From Variovorax paradoxus (GTDB lineage Bacteria; Pseudomonadota; Gammaproteobacteria; Burkholderiales; Burkholderiaceae_C), in contig NZ_CP091716.1 in NCBI RefSeq assembly GCF_022009635.1, positions 1,999,001 to 2,063,000 on the forward strand: a stretch of DNA of 64,000 nt, written 5' to 3'. Both the position numbers and the translations under genes were made by a program. The notes beneath the pieces were generated by a model. The model worked only from the letters and a program-made list of their open reading frames with translations, searched no databases and was not told where the DNA came from. Position 1 is the first letter of the stretch. Every line of letters begins with the position of its first letter. Below are positions 38,519 through 46,561 of the stretch, piece after piece.

Positions 38519-40180
38519 TCAGCTCTCCGCCTGGCTTAGCTGGGGTTCCTTCAACCGGCTGGGCGCCAGCGCCCCGGCCGATTCCAGGATCGGATACGCG
38601 ATCGAGCAGATGTGCGAGTTGATCCGCTTCAGGTCGCTGATCAGGTCGATGTGCAGCGAGCTGGTCTCGATGCTCAGCGTGGTCCGGTCGGACAGGCGGT
38701 CCAGGTGGGTGGTGGCGTAGGCGCGCTCCAGGTCTCGGAAGCGCACTTTTTCTTCCAGCAGCTTCTGCGCGTCCCGCACGTTGCCGTTCAGGAACACGCT
38801 CATGCTCAGCCGCAGGTTGGCGATCAGCCGCCCGTGCAGCTCCACGATCTCGGCCATGCCGGCTTCCGAGAAGTTGCGCTGCGGCTTGATCTTCTTGTCC
38901 TCGATGTCGATGATCACGCGCTCGATGATGTCGCCGATCTGCTCCATGTTGATCGTGAAGCTGATGATGTCGGTCCAGCGCCGGCTTTCTTCTTCGCCCA
39001 GCGCCTCGCGCGAGATGCGCGTCATGTAGTACTTGATGGCCGAGTACAGCTCGTCCACCGTGTCGTCGAGCTGTCGCAGCTCCTGCGCCAGCCGCAGGTC
39101 GTTGTGGCGGATCACGTCGAGCGTGCCGATCAGCATGGTCTCCACGATGTCGGCCTGGTGCAGCGCCTCGCGCGCCGCGTTCGAGATGGCCAACGAAGGC
39201 GTGGAAAGCGCAGACGGATCGAGGTGATGCAGCCGCGTGGTGCCGGCCGGCTGCTGCGGCACCGGCAGCAGCCGCGTCACCAGCTTGGCCACCCATTGGG
39301 TGAGGCCGATGAAGCCCACGCTGATGACGATGTTGAAGGCCAGGTGGAAGAGCACCACGCCGTGCGCCTGGTTCGGCAGCTCGGGCTGCACGTAGCGGAT
39401 CCACAGTCCGATGAAGGGCGCCACGATGGCCACGCCCAGCGCCTTGAACAGCAGGTTGCCGATCGTCACCTGCCGCACCGACACGGCCGACTTGGCCGTG
39501 GTCAGCACCGCCAGCAGGCCGCTGCCGAGGTTGGCGCCCAGCACCAGGCCCAGCGCCACGTCGAGCGGCACCACGTTCGAGGTGGCCATGGCCGCGACCA
39601 GCAGCACCACCGCGAGGCTCGAATAGGCAACGATGGCCAGCACCGCGCCGATGGTGATCTCGAGCAGCACGTCGCTGTTGAGCGAGGCCAGCAGCGCGCG
39701 CACGGCGGGCGAGGAGAACAGCGGCTCGGTGGCCTCCACCACCAGCTGCAGCGCCAGCAGCATGAGCCCCAGGCCGATCAGCACCCGCCCCACGCGCCCC
39801 GCCACCGAGGCCGAGCGCGTGATGAACAGCACCACGCCCACGAAGATGAACATCGGCGACAGCCACGACAGGTCGGCCGAGAACAGCACGGAAATCAGCG
39901 CGGTGCCCACGTCGGCGCCGCGCATCACCGCCAGCGCCGCCGGCAGCGTGACCAGGCCCTGCCCGACGAAGGACGAGGTCATGAGGGAGGTGGCCGTGCT
40001 CGATTGCACCAGGGCGGTCACGCCGATGCCCGAGAGGGCGGCGGTGAAGCGGTTGCGCATGCTCTGCACGAGGATCTTGCGCAGGTTGGCGCCGAATACG
40101 CGCAGCACGCCGGTACGGACAAGGTGCGTACCCCACACCAGCAATGCGACTGCCGCCAGCAGGTTCAATAGATGCTTCAT
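38519..40180 (-). CDS. Na/Pi cotransporter family protein with PhoU-like C-terminus
   Basis: A 553-residue protein combining a NptA-type sodium/phosphate symporter with a cytosolic PhoU-like domain. The first repeat has GVTALVQSSTATSLMTSSF, the second GLVLGANLGSGLLAVLTT, both with the glycine-rich QSS/GAN motifs. The C-terminal third (about 330-535) is all helical with MEQIGDIIERVIIDIEDKK, typical of PhoU. Related proteins such as YjbB mostly mediate phosphate export or low-affinity flux. It is a single gene, convergent with the BASS transporter. Confidence 0.94.
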   Translation of the reverse strand: MKHLLNLLAAVALLVWGTHLVRTGVLRVFGANLRKILVQSMRNRFTAALSGIGVTALVQSSTATSLMTSSFVGQGLVTLPAALAVMRGADVGTALISVLFSADLSWLSPMFIFVGVVLFITRSASVAGRVGRVLIGLGLMLLALQLVVEATEPLFSSPAVRALLASLNSDVLLEITIGAVLAIVAYSSLAVVLLVAAMATSNVVPLDVALGLVLGANLGSGLLAVLTTAKSAVSVRQVTIGNLLFKALGVAIVAPFIGLWIRYVQPELPNQAHGVVLFHLAFNIVISVGFIGLTQWVAKLVTRLLPVPQQPAGTTRLHHLDPSALSTPSLAISNAAREALHQADIVETMLIGTLDVIRHNDLRLAQELRQLDDTVDELYSAIKYYMTRISREALGEEESRRWTDIISFTINMEQIGDIIERVIIDIEDKKIKPQRNFSEAGMAEIVELHGRLIANLRLSMSVFLNGNVRDAQKLLEEKVRFRDLERAYATTHLDRLSDRTTLSIETSSLHIDLISDLKRINSHICSIAYPILESAGALAPSRLKEPQLSQAES

Positions 40181-40244
40181 GGGTGTCGGGTTCTATCCTT
40201 TTCGTTTTGGTTCGTTTTGACCCCATTTTCCACAAGATAGCGAA

Positions 40245-41108
40245 TCAGTCGATAAGCGCCCCGTTGTCGTGGAAAGGATAAGGGCCTTCGAAGCTACCCG
40301 AGGCCGCCAGATGCGTCACCAGCCGGCGGTTGCGCGGCAGCCACGCATGCACCCGGAAGGCCGGCGGTTCCAGCGTCCAGGCCGAGGGCGCGTCGGGCGC
40401 GAGGTCGAGGCAGACCTGGTGGGCCTGCGCGGGCGAGGTCGAGGCGATGGTGCCGCCGAAACGCACGTCGATGGCGCGGTGCAGGTGACCGCAGATGATG
40501 CGCTCGACGTTGGGGTAGCGCGCGACCAGCGCCTCGAGCGCTTCCGAGCCCTGGAGCAGGCCGATTTCGTCCATGTGGCCGATCAGCGTCTCGAAGGGCG
40601 GGTGGTGCATGGCGATCACCACGGGCTCGCCCTGGCAGGCGTCGAGCTGGGCTTCGAGCCATGCCAGGCGCTTCTCGCACAGCGAGCCGTGGCTCGCGCC
40701 GGGCACGCAGGTGTCGAGCGTGAGCAGGCGCAGCGGGCCGACGCGCACCGAGTACTGGATGAAGCCGTCGGTGTCGGCGCCCGTGCCCAGGTAGGCGTGG
40801 CTGGGGAAGCTGCGGCGCAGCTGGTCGCGATCGTCGTGGTTGCCGGGCATCAGGTACACCGGCATGTTTAGCGGGGCCAGCAGGCGCGCGAGGTGCTCGT
40901 ATTCGGCGGCGCGGCCAAAGTCGGTCAGGTCGCCGGTGACGACCACCGCGTCGGGCGGCTGGCGCAGCGCCAGCACCGACTGCACGGCGCGCTCCAGGTA
41001 CGGCGCGGTGTCGATGCGGCCATAGGCCAGCCGGCCCGGCTCGCGGATGTGCAGGTCGGTCAGCTGGACCAGGAAGGTGGTGTCTTGGGGTGTGGTGGAT
41101 GTCGTCAT
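40245..41108 (-). CDS. Class III cyclic-nucleotide/phosphodiester phosphodiesterase family protein
   Basis: A 287-residue calcineurin-like metallophosphoesterase of the GpdQ/CpdA type. All metal motifs are present: LTDLHI, VTGDLTDFG, MPGNHDD, IAMHHPP and ICGHLHRA. Substrates of relatives include cyclic nucleotides and glycerophosphodiesters. There is no signal peptide. The ATG overlaps the stop of the ABC transporter ATPase gene by 4 nt, so it is part of the importer unit and likely works on what is imported. This points to a phosphodiester as substrate (inference). Confidence 0.92.
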   Translation of the reverse strand: MTTSTTPQDTTFLVQLTDLHIREPGRLAYGRIDTAPYLERAVQSVLALRQPPDAVVVTGDLTDFGRAAEYEHLARLLAPLNMPVYLMPGNHDDRDQLRRSFPSHAYLGTGADTDGFIQYSVRVGPLRLLTLDTCVPGASHGSLCEKRLAWLEAQLDACQGEPVVIAMHHPPFETLIGHMDEIGLLQGSEALEALVARYPNVERIICGHLHRAIDVRFGGTIASTSPAQAHQVCLDLAPDAPSAWTLEPPAFRVHAWLPRNRRLVTHLAASGSFEGPYPFHDNGALID

Positions 41109-42169
41109 GCGTTGGAGGTCTCCTGCGACGTCATCAGGCGGTCGGGGTGGATGCGAAAGCCCACCGTGTCGCCTGGCTGGAAAGGATGGTCGCGCCCCAC
41201 GTCGGCCACCAGCAACGGCTGGTCTTGCGCGAGCAGATGCAACTGCACGCGGTCGCCGAGGAAGGTGCGGCGCTCGACGATGCCGGCGGCCCAGTCGAGC
41301 TGGGGCGTGCCGACCTCGATGTCTTCGGGCCGCACCAGAAGCGTCGCATGGTCGCGCCAGGCGGGCGGGCAGGGCAGGGTCGTTCCGCCGAGCCGGACAA
41401 CGCCCTGCGCGATGGCGTCGGCCTTGCGCTCCAGCCGGTTGACCCGGCCCAGGAACTCGGCCACGAAGGGGTGGGAGGGCGCGCGATACAGGTCTTCGCC
41501 GCGGCCCACCTGCACGATGCGGCCGGCGCGCATCACCGCGAGGCGGTCGGCAATGGCCAGCGCTTCCTGCTGGTCGTGCGTGACGTGGATGGCCGTGATG
41601 TGCAGCCGGCGCAGCAGCTCCGCCAGCTCGTCGCGCAGCGATTCCTTGAGCTTGGCGTCGAGCGCGGCCAGCGGCTCGTCGAGCAGCAGCACGCGCGGAC
41701 GCACCGCCACGGCGCGCGCCAGCGCCACCCGCTGGCGCTGGCCGCCCGAAAGCTCGGCGGGACGCTTGTTCTCCAGGCCGCCCAGGCGCACCAGGTCGAC
41801 CAGTTCGCCCACGCTGCGCTTCTCCTCTTCGGGCGATACGCCGCGAATGCGCAGGCCATAGCCGATGTTGGCCGCCACCGTCATCTGCGGAAAGAGGGCG
41901 TAGCTCTGGAACACCATGCCCACGCCGCGGTGCTCGACCGGGCGCTGCGTCACGTCCTGGTCGCCGAACACGATGCGGCTGCCCGCATCGGGCGATTCCA
42001 GCCCGGCGATCAGCCGCAGCAGCGTGGTCTTGCCGCAGCCCGAAGGCCCGAGCAGCGCCAGCACTTCGCCGGCTTCCACGCGCAGGTCGGTGGGCTGCAG
42101 GCCGCGCGTGCCGTCGGCATAGGTTTTTGCGCAGTTGGCGATGTCGATGGGGATGCGTTCAAGTTCCAT
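41105..42169 (-). CDS. ABC transporter ATPase (polyamine/iron/phosphonate type) with TOBE domain
   Basis: A 354-residue CUT1/POTA-type ATPase: Walker A GPSGCGKTT, Q-loop VFQSYALFP, signature LSGGQRQRVALARA, Walker B LLLDEPLAALD, H-loop THDQQEA. A TOBE-like C-terminal domain (about 285-354; LLVRPEDIEVG) can bind regulators. It overlaps the permease gene upstream by 11 bp and the phosphodiesterase gene by 4 nt. The family alone does not tell polyamine, ferric, phosphonate or phosphodiester substrates apart. Confidence 0.94.
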   Translation of the reverse strand: MELERIPIDIANCAKTYADGTRGLQPTDLRVEAGEVLALLGPSGCGKTTLLRLIAGLESPDAGSRIVFGDQDVTQRPVEHRGVGMVFQSYALFPQMTVAANIGYGLRIRGVSPEEEKRSVGELVDLVRLGGLENKRPAELSGGQRQRVALARAVAVRPRVLLLDEPLAALDAKLKESLRDELAELLRRLHITAIHVTHDQQEALAIADRLAVMRAGRIVQVGRGEDLYRAPSHPFVAEFLGRVNRLERKADAIAQGVVRLGGTTLPCPPAWRDHATLLVRPEDIEVGTPQLDWAAGIVERRTFLGDRVQLHLLAQDQPLLVADVGRDHPFQPGDTVGFRIHPDRLMTSQETSNA

Positions 42170-42962
42170 GGCGTTTCTGCATCAGGTTGGCAAGGTACTG
42201 CAGGGCCCACAGCACCGGAAGGATCACGGCGAAGAAGACCAGCGTGTAGGCCGATCCGATCTCGATGCGCATCGAGGCATAGCTGTCGGCCAGCCCCACC
42301 GGCAGCGTGCGCGTGAGCGGCGTGTGCAGCATCCAGGTGAGGTTGAATTCGCCGACCGAGAGCGTGAACACCATCAGGCTACCGGCCACGATGGCGGGGA
42401 ACACGGCCGGCACCAGGATGCCCATGAAGCGCTGGCGGAAATTCGCGCCCAGCGAGCGAGCGGCTTCCTCGAGCGCGAGCAGGTCGTCGCGCTCGAAGGC
42501 CGAGCTGACGGTGCGCACCATGAAAGGCAGCGTGAAGACGATGTGGCCCACGAGGATGAACGCGAAGCTCTGGCGGAAGGCGGTGAGCTGGCCGTAGGCG
42601 AGGATCAGCGCGAGCGCCGTGGCCAGGCCCGGCACCGCGACGGGCAGCGTCAGCAGCTCCTCGAAGATGCGCGCGGCGCGCGAGCGGCTGCGCGCGAGCG
42701 CATAGGCGCAGGGCACGCCGATGAGCACCGTGCCGATCACGCAGGCCACGGCCAGTGCCAGCGACCAGCCGACGGTGCCGCCATAGTTTTCCCACACCTC
42801 GCCGAGCCAGCGCAGCGTGAAGCCGCTCTTGAGCCCGACGCTGTAGTTGTTGACTAGGCCCGCCATGACCGACAGCAGCATCGGCGCGATCATGAAGAGG
42901 CTCACGATCAGCGTGACCGCGAGCAGGAAGGGCGCCTTGGCCTGGGTGTTTTTTCTTTGCAT
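42159..42962 (-). CDS. ABC transporter permease (second of pair)
   Basis: A 267-residue permease with about six helices and the EAA loop that contacts the ATPase (LEEAARSLGANFRQRFMGILVPAVFPAI). It lies 18 bp after the first permease gene and overlaps the ATPase gene by 11 bp. It resembles the PotC/PhnV type. Together with the other permease it forms the heterodimeric channel. The N-terminus MQRKNTQAKAPFLLAVTLIVSLFMIAP is typical. Confidence 0.93.
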   Translation of the reverse strand: MQRKNTQAKAPFLLAVTLIVSLFMIAPMLLSVMAGLVNNYSVGLKSGFTLRWLGEVWENYGGTVGWSLALAVACVIGTVLIGVPCAYALARSRSRAARIFEELLTLPVAVPGLATALALILAYGQLTAFRQSFAFILVGHIVFTLPFMVRTVSSAFERDDLLALEEAARSLGANFRQRFMGILVPAVFPAIVAGSLMVFTLSVGEFNLTWMLHTPLTRTLPVGLADSYASMRIEIGSAYTLVFFAVILPVLWALQYLANLMQKRHGT

Positions 42963-42980
42963 GGTGGCTGTGCCTGTGCC

Positions 42981-43811
42981 TCAGCGCGCGACGGGGTTCG
43001 CGCCGAAGCGGCGCGCCACGAACAGCACCAGCCAGGTCACGAGGCCCAGCGAGATCGACAGCGACGCGGCGAGCGCGAAGTTGGCGTAGTTGGTGAACTC
43101 GTTGTAGATGGTGATGGGAATGACCTCGAACTTGCTGGCCAGCGTGAAGGCGGTGCCGAAGGCGCCCATGGACGTGGCGAACAGGATCGCGCCGCAGGCC
43201 AGCGTGGTAGGCGCCAGTTCGGGCATCCACACGTCGCGCGCCACGCGCAGCCGCGAGGCGCCGAGCGAACGCGCGGCTTCCTCGAGCTGCGTGTTCATCG
43301 ACTCGGCCGCCGCGGTGTAGGTGGCAATGGCGCGCGGCAGCGAGAAATAGAGGTACGCCAGGAACAGCCCGAGCAGGCCGTAGGCGAAGGTGATGCGCTG
43401 GCCGAACAGGCTGTCGCTCAGGTCCGCGACCACGCCTTGCCGCCCGCCCAGCAGGATCACGAAGAAGCCGATGATCACGCCCGGAAACGACAGCGGCAGC
43501 GTGAGCAGCGACAGCAGCACGCGCTTGCCGACGAAGGCATGGCGCGCCAGGTAGATGCCCACCGCAGCGCCCAGCACCAGCGTGGCGAGCGTGACTGCGA
43601 TGGAGAGCACGACCGTGTTGGCCATGCTCGCGAGGTAGCGCGAATCGGTGAGCACGGCGAAATAGGTGGCCCAGCCCTTGTCCGCCGGCAGTGTCAGCAG
43701 GCGCACCACCGGCAACAGCCAGAAGGCCGCGAAGAACGCGACCGCGGGCGCGACGCAGGCCAGCAGGCGCCAGCGTGGGTTCCAGGCGTTGGAGGTGGTG
43801 GCTTGCGTCAT
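42981..43811 (-). CDS. ABC transporter permease (first of pair)
   Basis: A 276-residue PotB/PhnU-like permease with about six helices and an EAA loop (LEEAARSLGASRLRVARDVWMPELAP). It begins 15 bp after the stop of the binding-protein gene and precedes its partner permease. Its N-terminus (WRLLACVAPAVAFFAAFWLLPVVRLL) opens with a membrane helix. The pair, the ATPase and the binding protein make a complete importer. Confidence 0.93.
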   Translation of the reverse strand: MTQATTSNAWNPRWRLLACVAPAVAFFAAFWLLPVVRLLTLPADKGWATYFAVLTDSRYLASMANTVVLSIAVTLATLVLGAAVGIYLARHAFVGKRVLLSLLTLPLSFPGVIIGFFVILLGGRQGVVADLSDSLFGQRITFAYGLLGLFLAYLYFSLPRAIATYTAAAESMNTQLEEAARSLGASRLRVARDVWMPELAPTTLACGAILFATSMGAFGTAFTLASKFEVIPITIYNEFTNYANFALAASLSISLGLVTWLVLFVARRFGANPVAR

Positions 43812-43826
43812 CTCATGCAGTGCGGG

Positions 43827-44837
43827 TCAGCGCACTTCCTTCAGGTACTCGTCGGAGAAGGCCTTCTGCGCGGCGGCCATGCGGCCGTAGTCCACGCTCT
43901 TGGCGCGGGCGTATTCGCTGGCGGGCAGGAACTGGGCTTCGATTTCCTTGGGCATCGCGCTGGCGCGCACCGGCCGCAGATAAGCCTTGGCCCAGATGGC
44001 CTGGCCTTCGTCGGACAGCGTGAAGTCGAGCACCTTCTTGGCGTCCGCCGCGTGCGGGGCCTTGGCCACAAGGCTCATCACGTAGGGCACGGCCAGCGTG
44101 CCTTCGCTCGGGATCACGAACGCGACGTTGGCCTTGTCCTTGTACTTGGCGCGGTAGGCGTTGAAGTCGTAGTCGAGCAGGATCGCGATTTCGCCCGACA
44201 GCACGCGCGCGTACGAGGTCTGCTTCGGCACGATCGGCTCGTTCTTCTGCAGCGCCTTGAAGTAGTCGATGGCCGGCTTGAAGTTGTCGAGCGTGCCGCC
44301 GCGCGCTTCATTCACCGCGACCGCGCCGACGTAGCCGACGAAGGCCGAGGCCGGGTCGAGATAGCCGATCAGGCCCTTGTATTCGGGCTTGAGCAGGTCG
44401 GCCCACGACTTGGGAACCGGCTTGCCCTTGAGCGCGTCGACGTTGACCATGAAGCCGAGCGTGCCCGAATGGATGGTGAACCAGTTGCCGGCCGGGTCCT
44501 TCAGGCCGTCGGGAATGTCTTTCCAGGCGGCGGGCTTGTAGGGCTCGACCAGGCCGTCCTTGGCGGCCTGCACCGCGAAGGTCACGCCCAGGTAGGTGAC
44601 GTCGGCCACGGGGCTGGCTTTTTCGGCCGCCATCTGCGCGAGAGACTGGCCCGAGTTCTTGTTGTCCGGCGGCACGGTGACGCCGGTCTTGGCCTTGATG
44701 GCCTTCAGCTGGGTGCCCCAGTCTGCCCATTCGGTCGGGCAGTTGTAGCAGATGGCGGTCTGGGCCATGGCGCTGCCGGCGGCGAGCGTGGCGGCGAGCA
44801 GGCCCAGGCGGGCCAGGCGATGGAAGCGAGAGGACAT
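43827..44837 (-). CDS. Periplasmic binding protein of the LacI-controlled ABC importer
   Basis: A 336-residue type II binding protein of the AfuA/PotD kind. The ATG at 44837 opens a signal peptide (MSSRFHRLARLGLLAATLAAGSAMAQ); an upstream extension runs toward the LacI gene and is not used. The mature N-terminus has CYNC (two cysteines four residues apart) in TAICYNCPTEWADWG, a feature I cannot link to a known ligand. The rest (YLGVTFAVQAAKDGLVEPYKP; GTLAVPYVMSLVAKAPH) fits the fold. It is the first structural gene of the unit, 43 bp after lacI-type regulator. Confidence 0.92.
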   Translation of the reverse strand: MSSRFHRLARLGLLAATLAAGSAMAQTAICYNCPTEWADWGTQLKAIKAKTGVTVPPDNKNSGQSLAQMAAEKASPVADVTYLGVTFAVQAAKDGLVEPYKPAAWKDIPDGLKDPAGNWFTIHSGTLGFMVNVDALKGKPVPKSWADLLKPEYKGLIGYLDPASAFVGYVGAVAVNEARGGTLDNFKPAIDYFKALQKNEPIVPKQTSYARVLSGEIAILLDYDFNAYRAKYKDKANVAFVIPSEGTLAVPYVMSLVAKAPHAADAKKVLDFTLSDEGQAIWAKAYLRPVRASAMPKEIEAQFLPASEYARAKSVDYGRMAAAQKAFSDEYLKEVR

Positions 44838-44880
44838 GCGGGAACTCCTTGAAGGATGAGTCGGAGAACGAGGGTTGAGG

Positions 44881-45900
44881 TCAGTAAGTCGCGGCGTTGT
44901 TGTCTTCGCGCGCCGAAGCGCACGACTCGCCGTCTCGGAAGGCATGGGGAAGCAGCAGGCTCGAATCGGCCTGCAGCGTGGTGCCGCCGGCAATGGCCTG
45001 GATCAGCAGCTCGACGCTTTGGCGGCCGATGTCGCTGTTGGGCTGCGCGATGGTGGTGAGCGCGGGCGTGAGGTCTTCGCCGAGCGCGATGCCATCGAAG
45101 CCGACGACGCTGAGGTCGTCGGGCACCGACAGGCCGCTGAGGTGCGCGGCGCGGATGCTGCGGATGGCCAGCAGGTCGTTCGAGCAGATCAGCGCGGTAG
45201 GGCGTTGGCGCACCCGCAGTTGGGCGGAGAGCGCGTCGATGGCGGTCTCGACGAAGGGCACTTCGATCAACGGCAGCACGTCGAGCCCGGTGTCGGCCAT
45301 GCCCTTGAGGTAGCCGCGGTAGCGCTGCTGCGCGCGGTCGGACGCGGCCAGCGTGCCGCTGACCATGGCGATGCGCCGGTGCCCCAGCAGCACCAGCCGC
45401 GTGACCGCATCGGCCACCGCGCCTTCGCTGTCGACAGACACGCAGGGATGCTCCGCATGGCGGTTGTAGGCCAGCACATAGGGCACGCCGGCGGCCTGGA
45501 GCCGGGGCAGCGTGGCCGAGGTGGAGGGGTTGGACACCACGAGGATCAGTCCGTCGACGTTGCCCGCCAGGAGCAGGTGGACAGCGCGCTCTTCTTCGTC
45601 GAGTCGGTAGCCCGTGGTGACGGGAATGATCGCGTAGCCGCCCGCGACGGCGGCGCGCGCGATGCCCTGCAGGCATTCGGCGAAGGTCGGGTTCAGCAGC
45701 GTGGGCAGCACGATGCCGAGCACGCGGCTGCGTTGCGTGCGCAGGGTGCGCGCGCTGGCGTTCGGCAGGTAGTTGAGCTCCCGCGCCACGCGCTCCACCA
45801 GCTCGCGGGTGGCGGGCGTGACCTTGTCGGGAAAGTTGAATGCGCGCGAGACGGTGGCCACGGAGACCCCGGCTTTGGCTGCAACGGCTTGAATGCTCAT
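44881..45900 (-). CDS. LacI-family transcriptional regulator
   Basis: A 339-residue LacI repressor with helix-turn-helix and hinge (IQAVAAKAGVSVATVSRAFNFPDKVTPATRELVERVARELNYLPNASARTLR) and a periplasmic-binding-like effector domain. It heads the minus-strand unit of the ABC importer. A perfect 16-bp palindrome 12 bp upstream of its ATG is its likely operator, so it probably represses itself and the importer, with release by an imported ligand. LacI proteins mostly sense sugars, polyols or nucleosides. Confidence 0.94.
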   Translation of the reverse strand: MSIQAVAAKAGVSVATVSRAFNFPDKVTPATRELVERVARELNYLPNASARTLRTQRSRVLGIVLPTLLNPTFAECLQGIARAAVAGGYAIIPVTTGYRLDEEERAVHLLLAGNVDGLILVVSNPSTSATLPRLQAAGVPYVLAYNRHAEHPCVSVDSEGAVADAVTRLVLLGHRRIAMVSGTLAASDRAQQRYRGYLKGMADTGLDVLPLIEVPFVETAIDALSAQLRVRQRPTALICSNDLLAIRSIRAAHLSGLSVPDDLSVVGFDGIALGEDLTPALTTIAQPNSDIGRQSVELLIQAIAGGTTLQADSSLLLPHAFRDGESCASAREDNNAATY

Positions 45901-45912
45901 CGTGCGGTGTTC

Positions 45913-45928
45913 ATGTAATCGATTACAT
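45913..45928. promoter_or_regulatory. LacI-family operator upstream of the ABC importer unit
   Basis: ATGTAATCGATTACAT is a perfect 16-bp palindrome with central CG, the typical shape of LacI-family operators, located 12 bp upstream of the LacI-type ATG. Binding there would block transcription of the whole importer unit. Confidence 0.85.
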
Positions 45929-46011
45929 TGGAGCGCCGCAGTATGACTTTGTTATGACATTGCTCGAAAGCGGGGAGAAACCCGAAGGGCTTTGGCGAGG
46001 GTGGACGGACC

Positions 46012-46040
46012 CAAAGAAGAAGGGGCCCCGCGGGGCCCCT
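46012..46040 (-). terminator. Terminator after lspA
   Basis: A 20-bp perfect palindrome of G and C blocks (46021-46040, AGGGGCCCCGCGGGGCCCCT) starts 8 bp after the lspA stop; on the minus strand it is followed by TCTTCTTT. It probably ends the ribF-ileS-lspA transcript. Confidence 0.75.
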
Positions 46041-46048
46041 GAGAAAAC

Positions 46049-46561
46049 CTACTTGCCCCGGCGAACCCGCCGGATCTCGTCCAGGATCAGGCAGATGGCC
46101 CCGAGAGTGATCGCGCTGTCCGCGGCATTGAACGCCGGGAAGTACCAGTTGCCGGCGTGGAAGCTCAGGAAGTCGACCACGTAGCCGTGCATCATCCGGT
46201 CGACCACGTTGCCCACGGCGCCGCCCAGGATGCAGGCCATGGAGAACGAAAACAGCTTCTGCCCCGCGTGCGACTTCAGCATCCACACGATGAACACCGC
46301 CGCTCCCACGCCGATGGCGGTGAACAGCCAGCGCTGCCAGCCCGAGTGGTCCGCGAGGAACGAGAACGCCGCCCCCGTGTTGTGCGCGCGCACGACGTTG
46401 AAGAAGCTCGTCACGTAGGTCGCGTCGCCGAGCTTGTAGTAGCCCAGGATCAGTGTCTTGGTGAACTGGTCGATGATCACGATGATCACCGCCAGCCCGA
46501 GCCAAGGCCAGATGCTGCCGCCGCGCGAGCGCGAGGCCGACATGGAGCGGGCGGCGGCCAT
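46049..46561 (-). CDS. lspA: Lipoprotein signal peptidase LspA
   Basis: LspA cuts prolipoproteins at the lipobox in the inner membrane. The 170-residue protein has four membrane helices and both catalytic Asp motifs: [11 protein letters not shown] and [11 protein letters not shown]. The ATG ([15 protein letters not shown]) is joined to the ileS stop by 1 nt (TGATG). The order ribF-ileS-lspA is conserved in proteobacteria, which supports the call. The lipoproteins of this window (acylase, lipase, I78 protein) would be its clients. Confidence 0.96.
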   Translation of the reverse strand: MAAARSMSASRSRGGSIWPWLGLAVIIVIIDQFTKTLILGYYKLGDATYVTSFFNVVRAHNTGAAFSFLADHSGWQRWLFTAIGVGAAVFIVWMLKSHAGQKLFSFSMACILGGAVGNVVDRMMHGYVVDFLSFHAGNWYFPAFNAADSAITLGAICLILDEIRRVRRGK

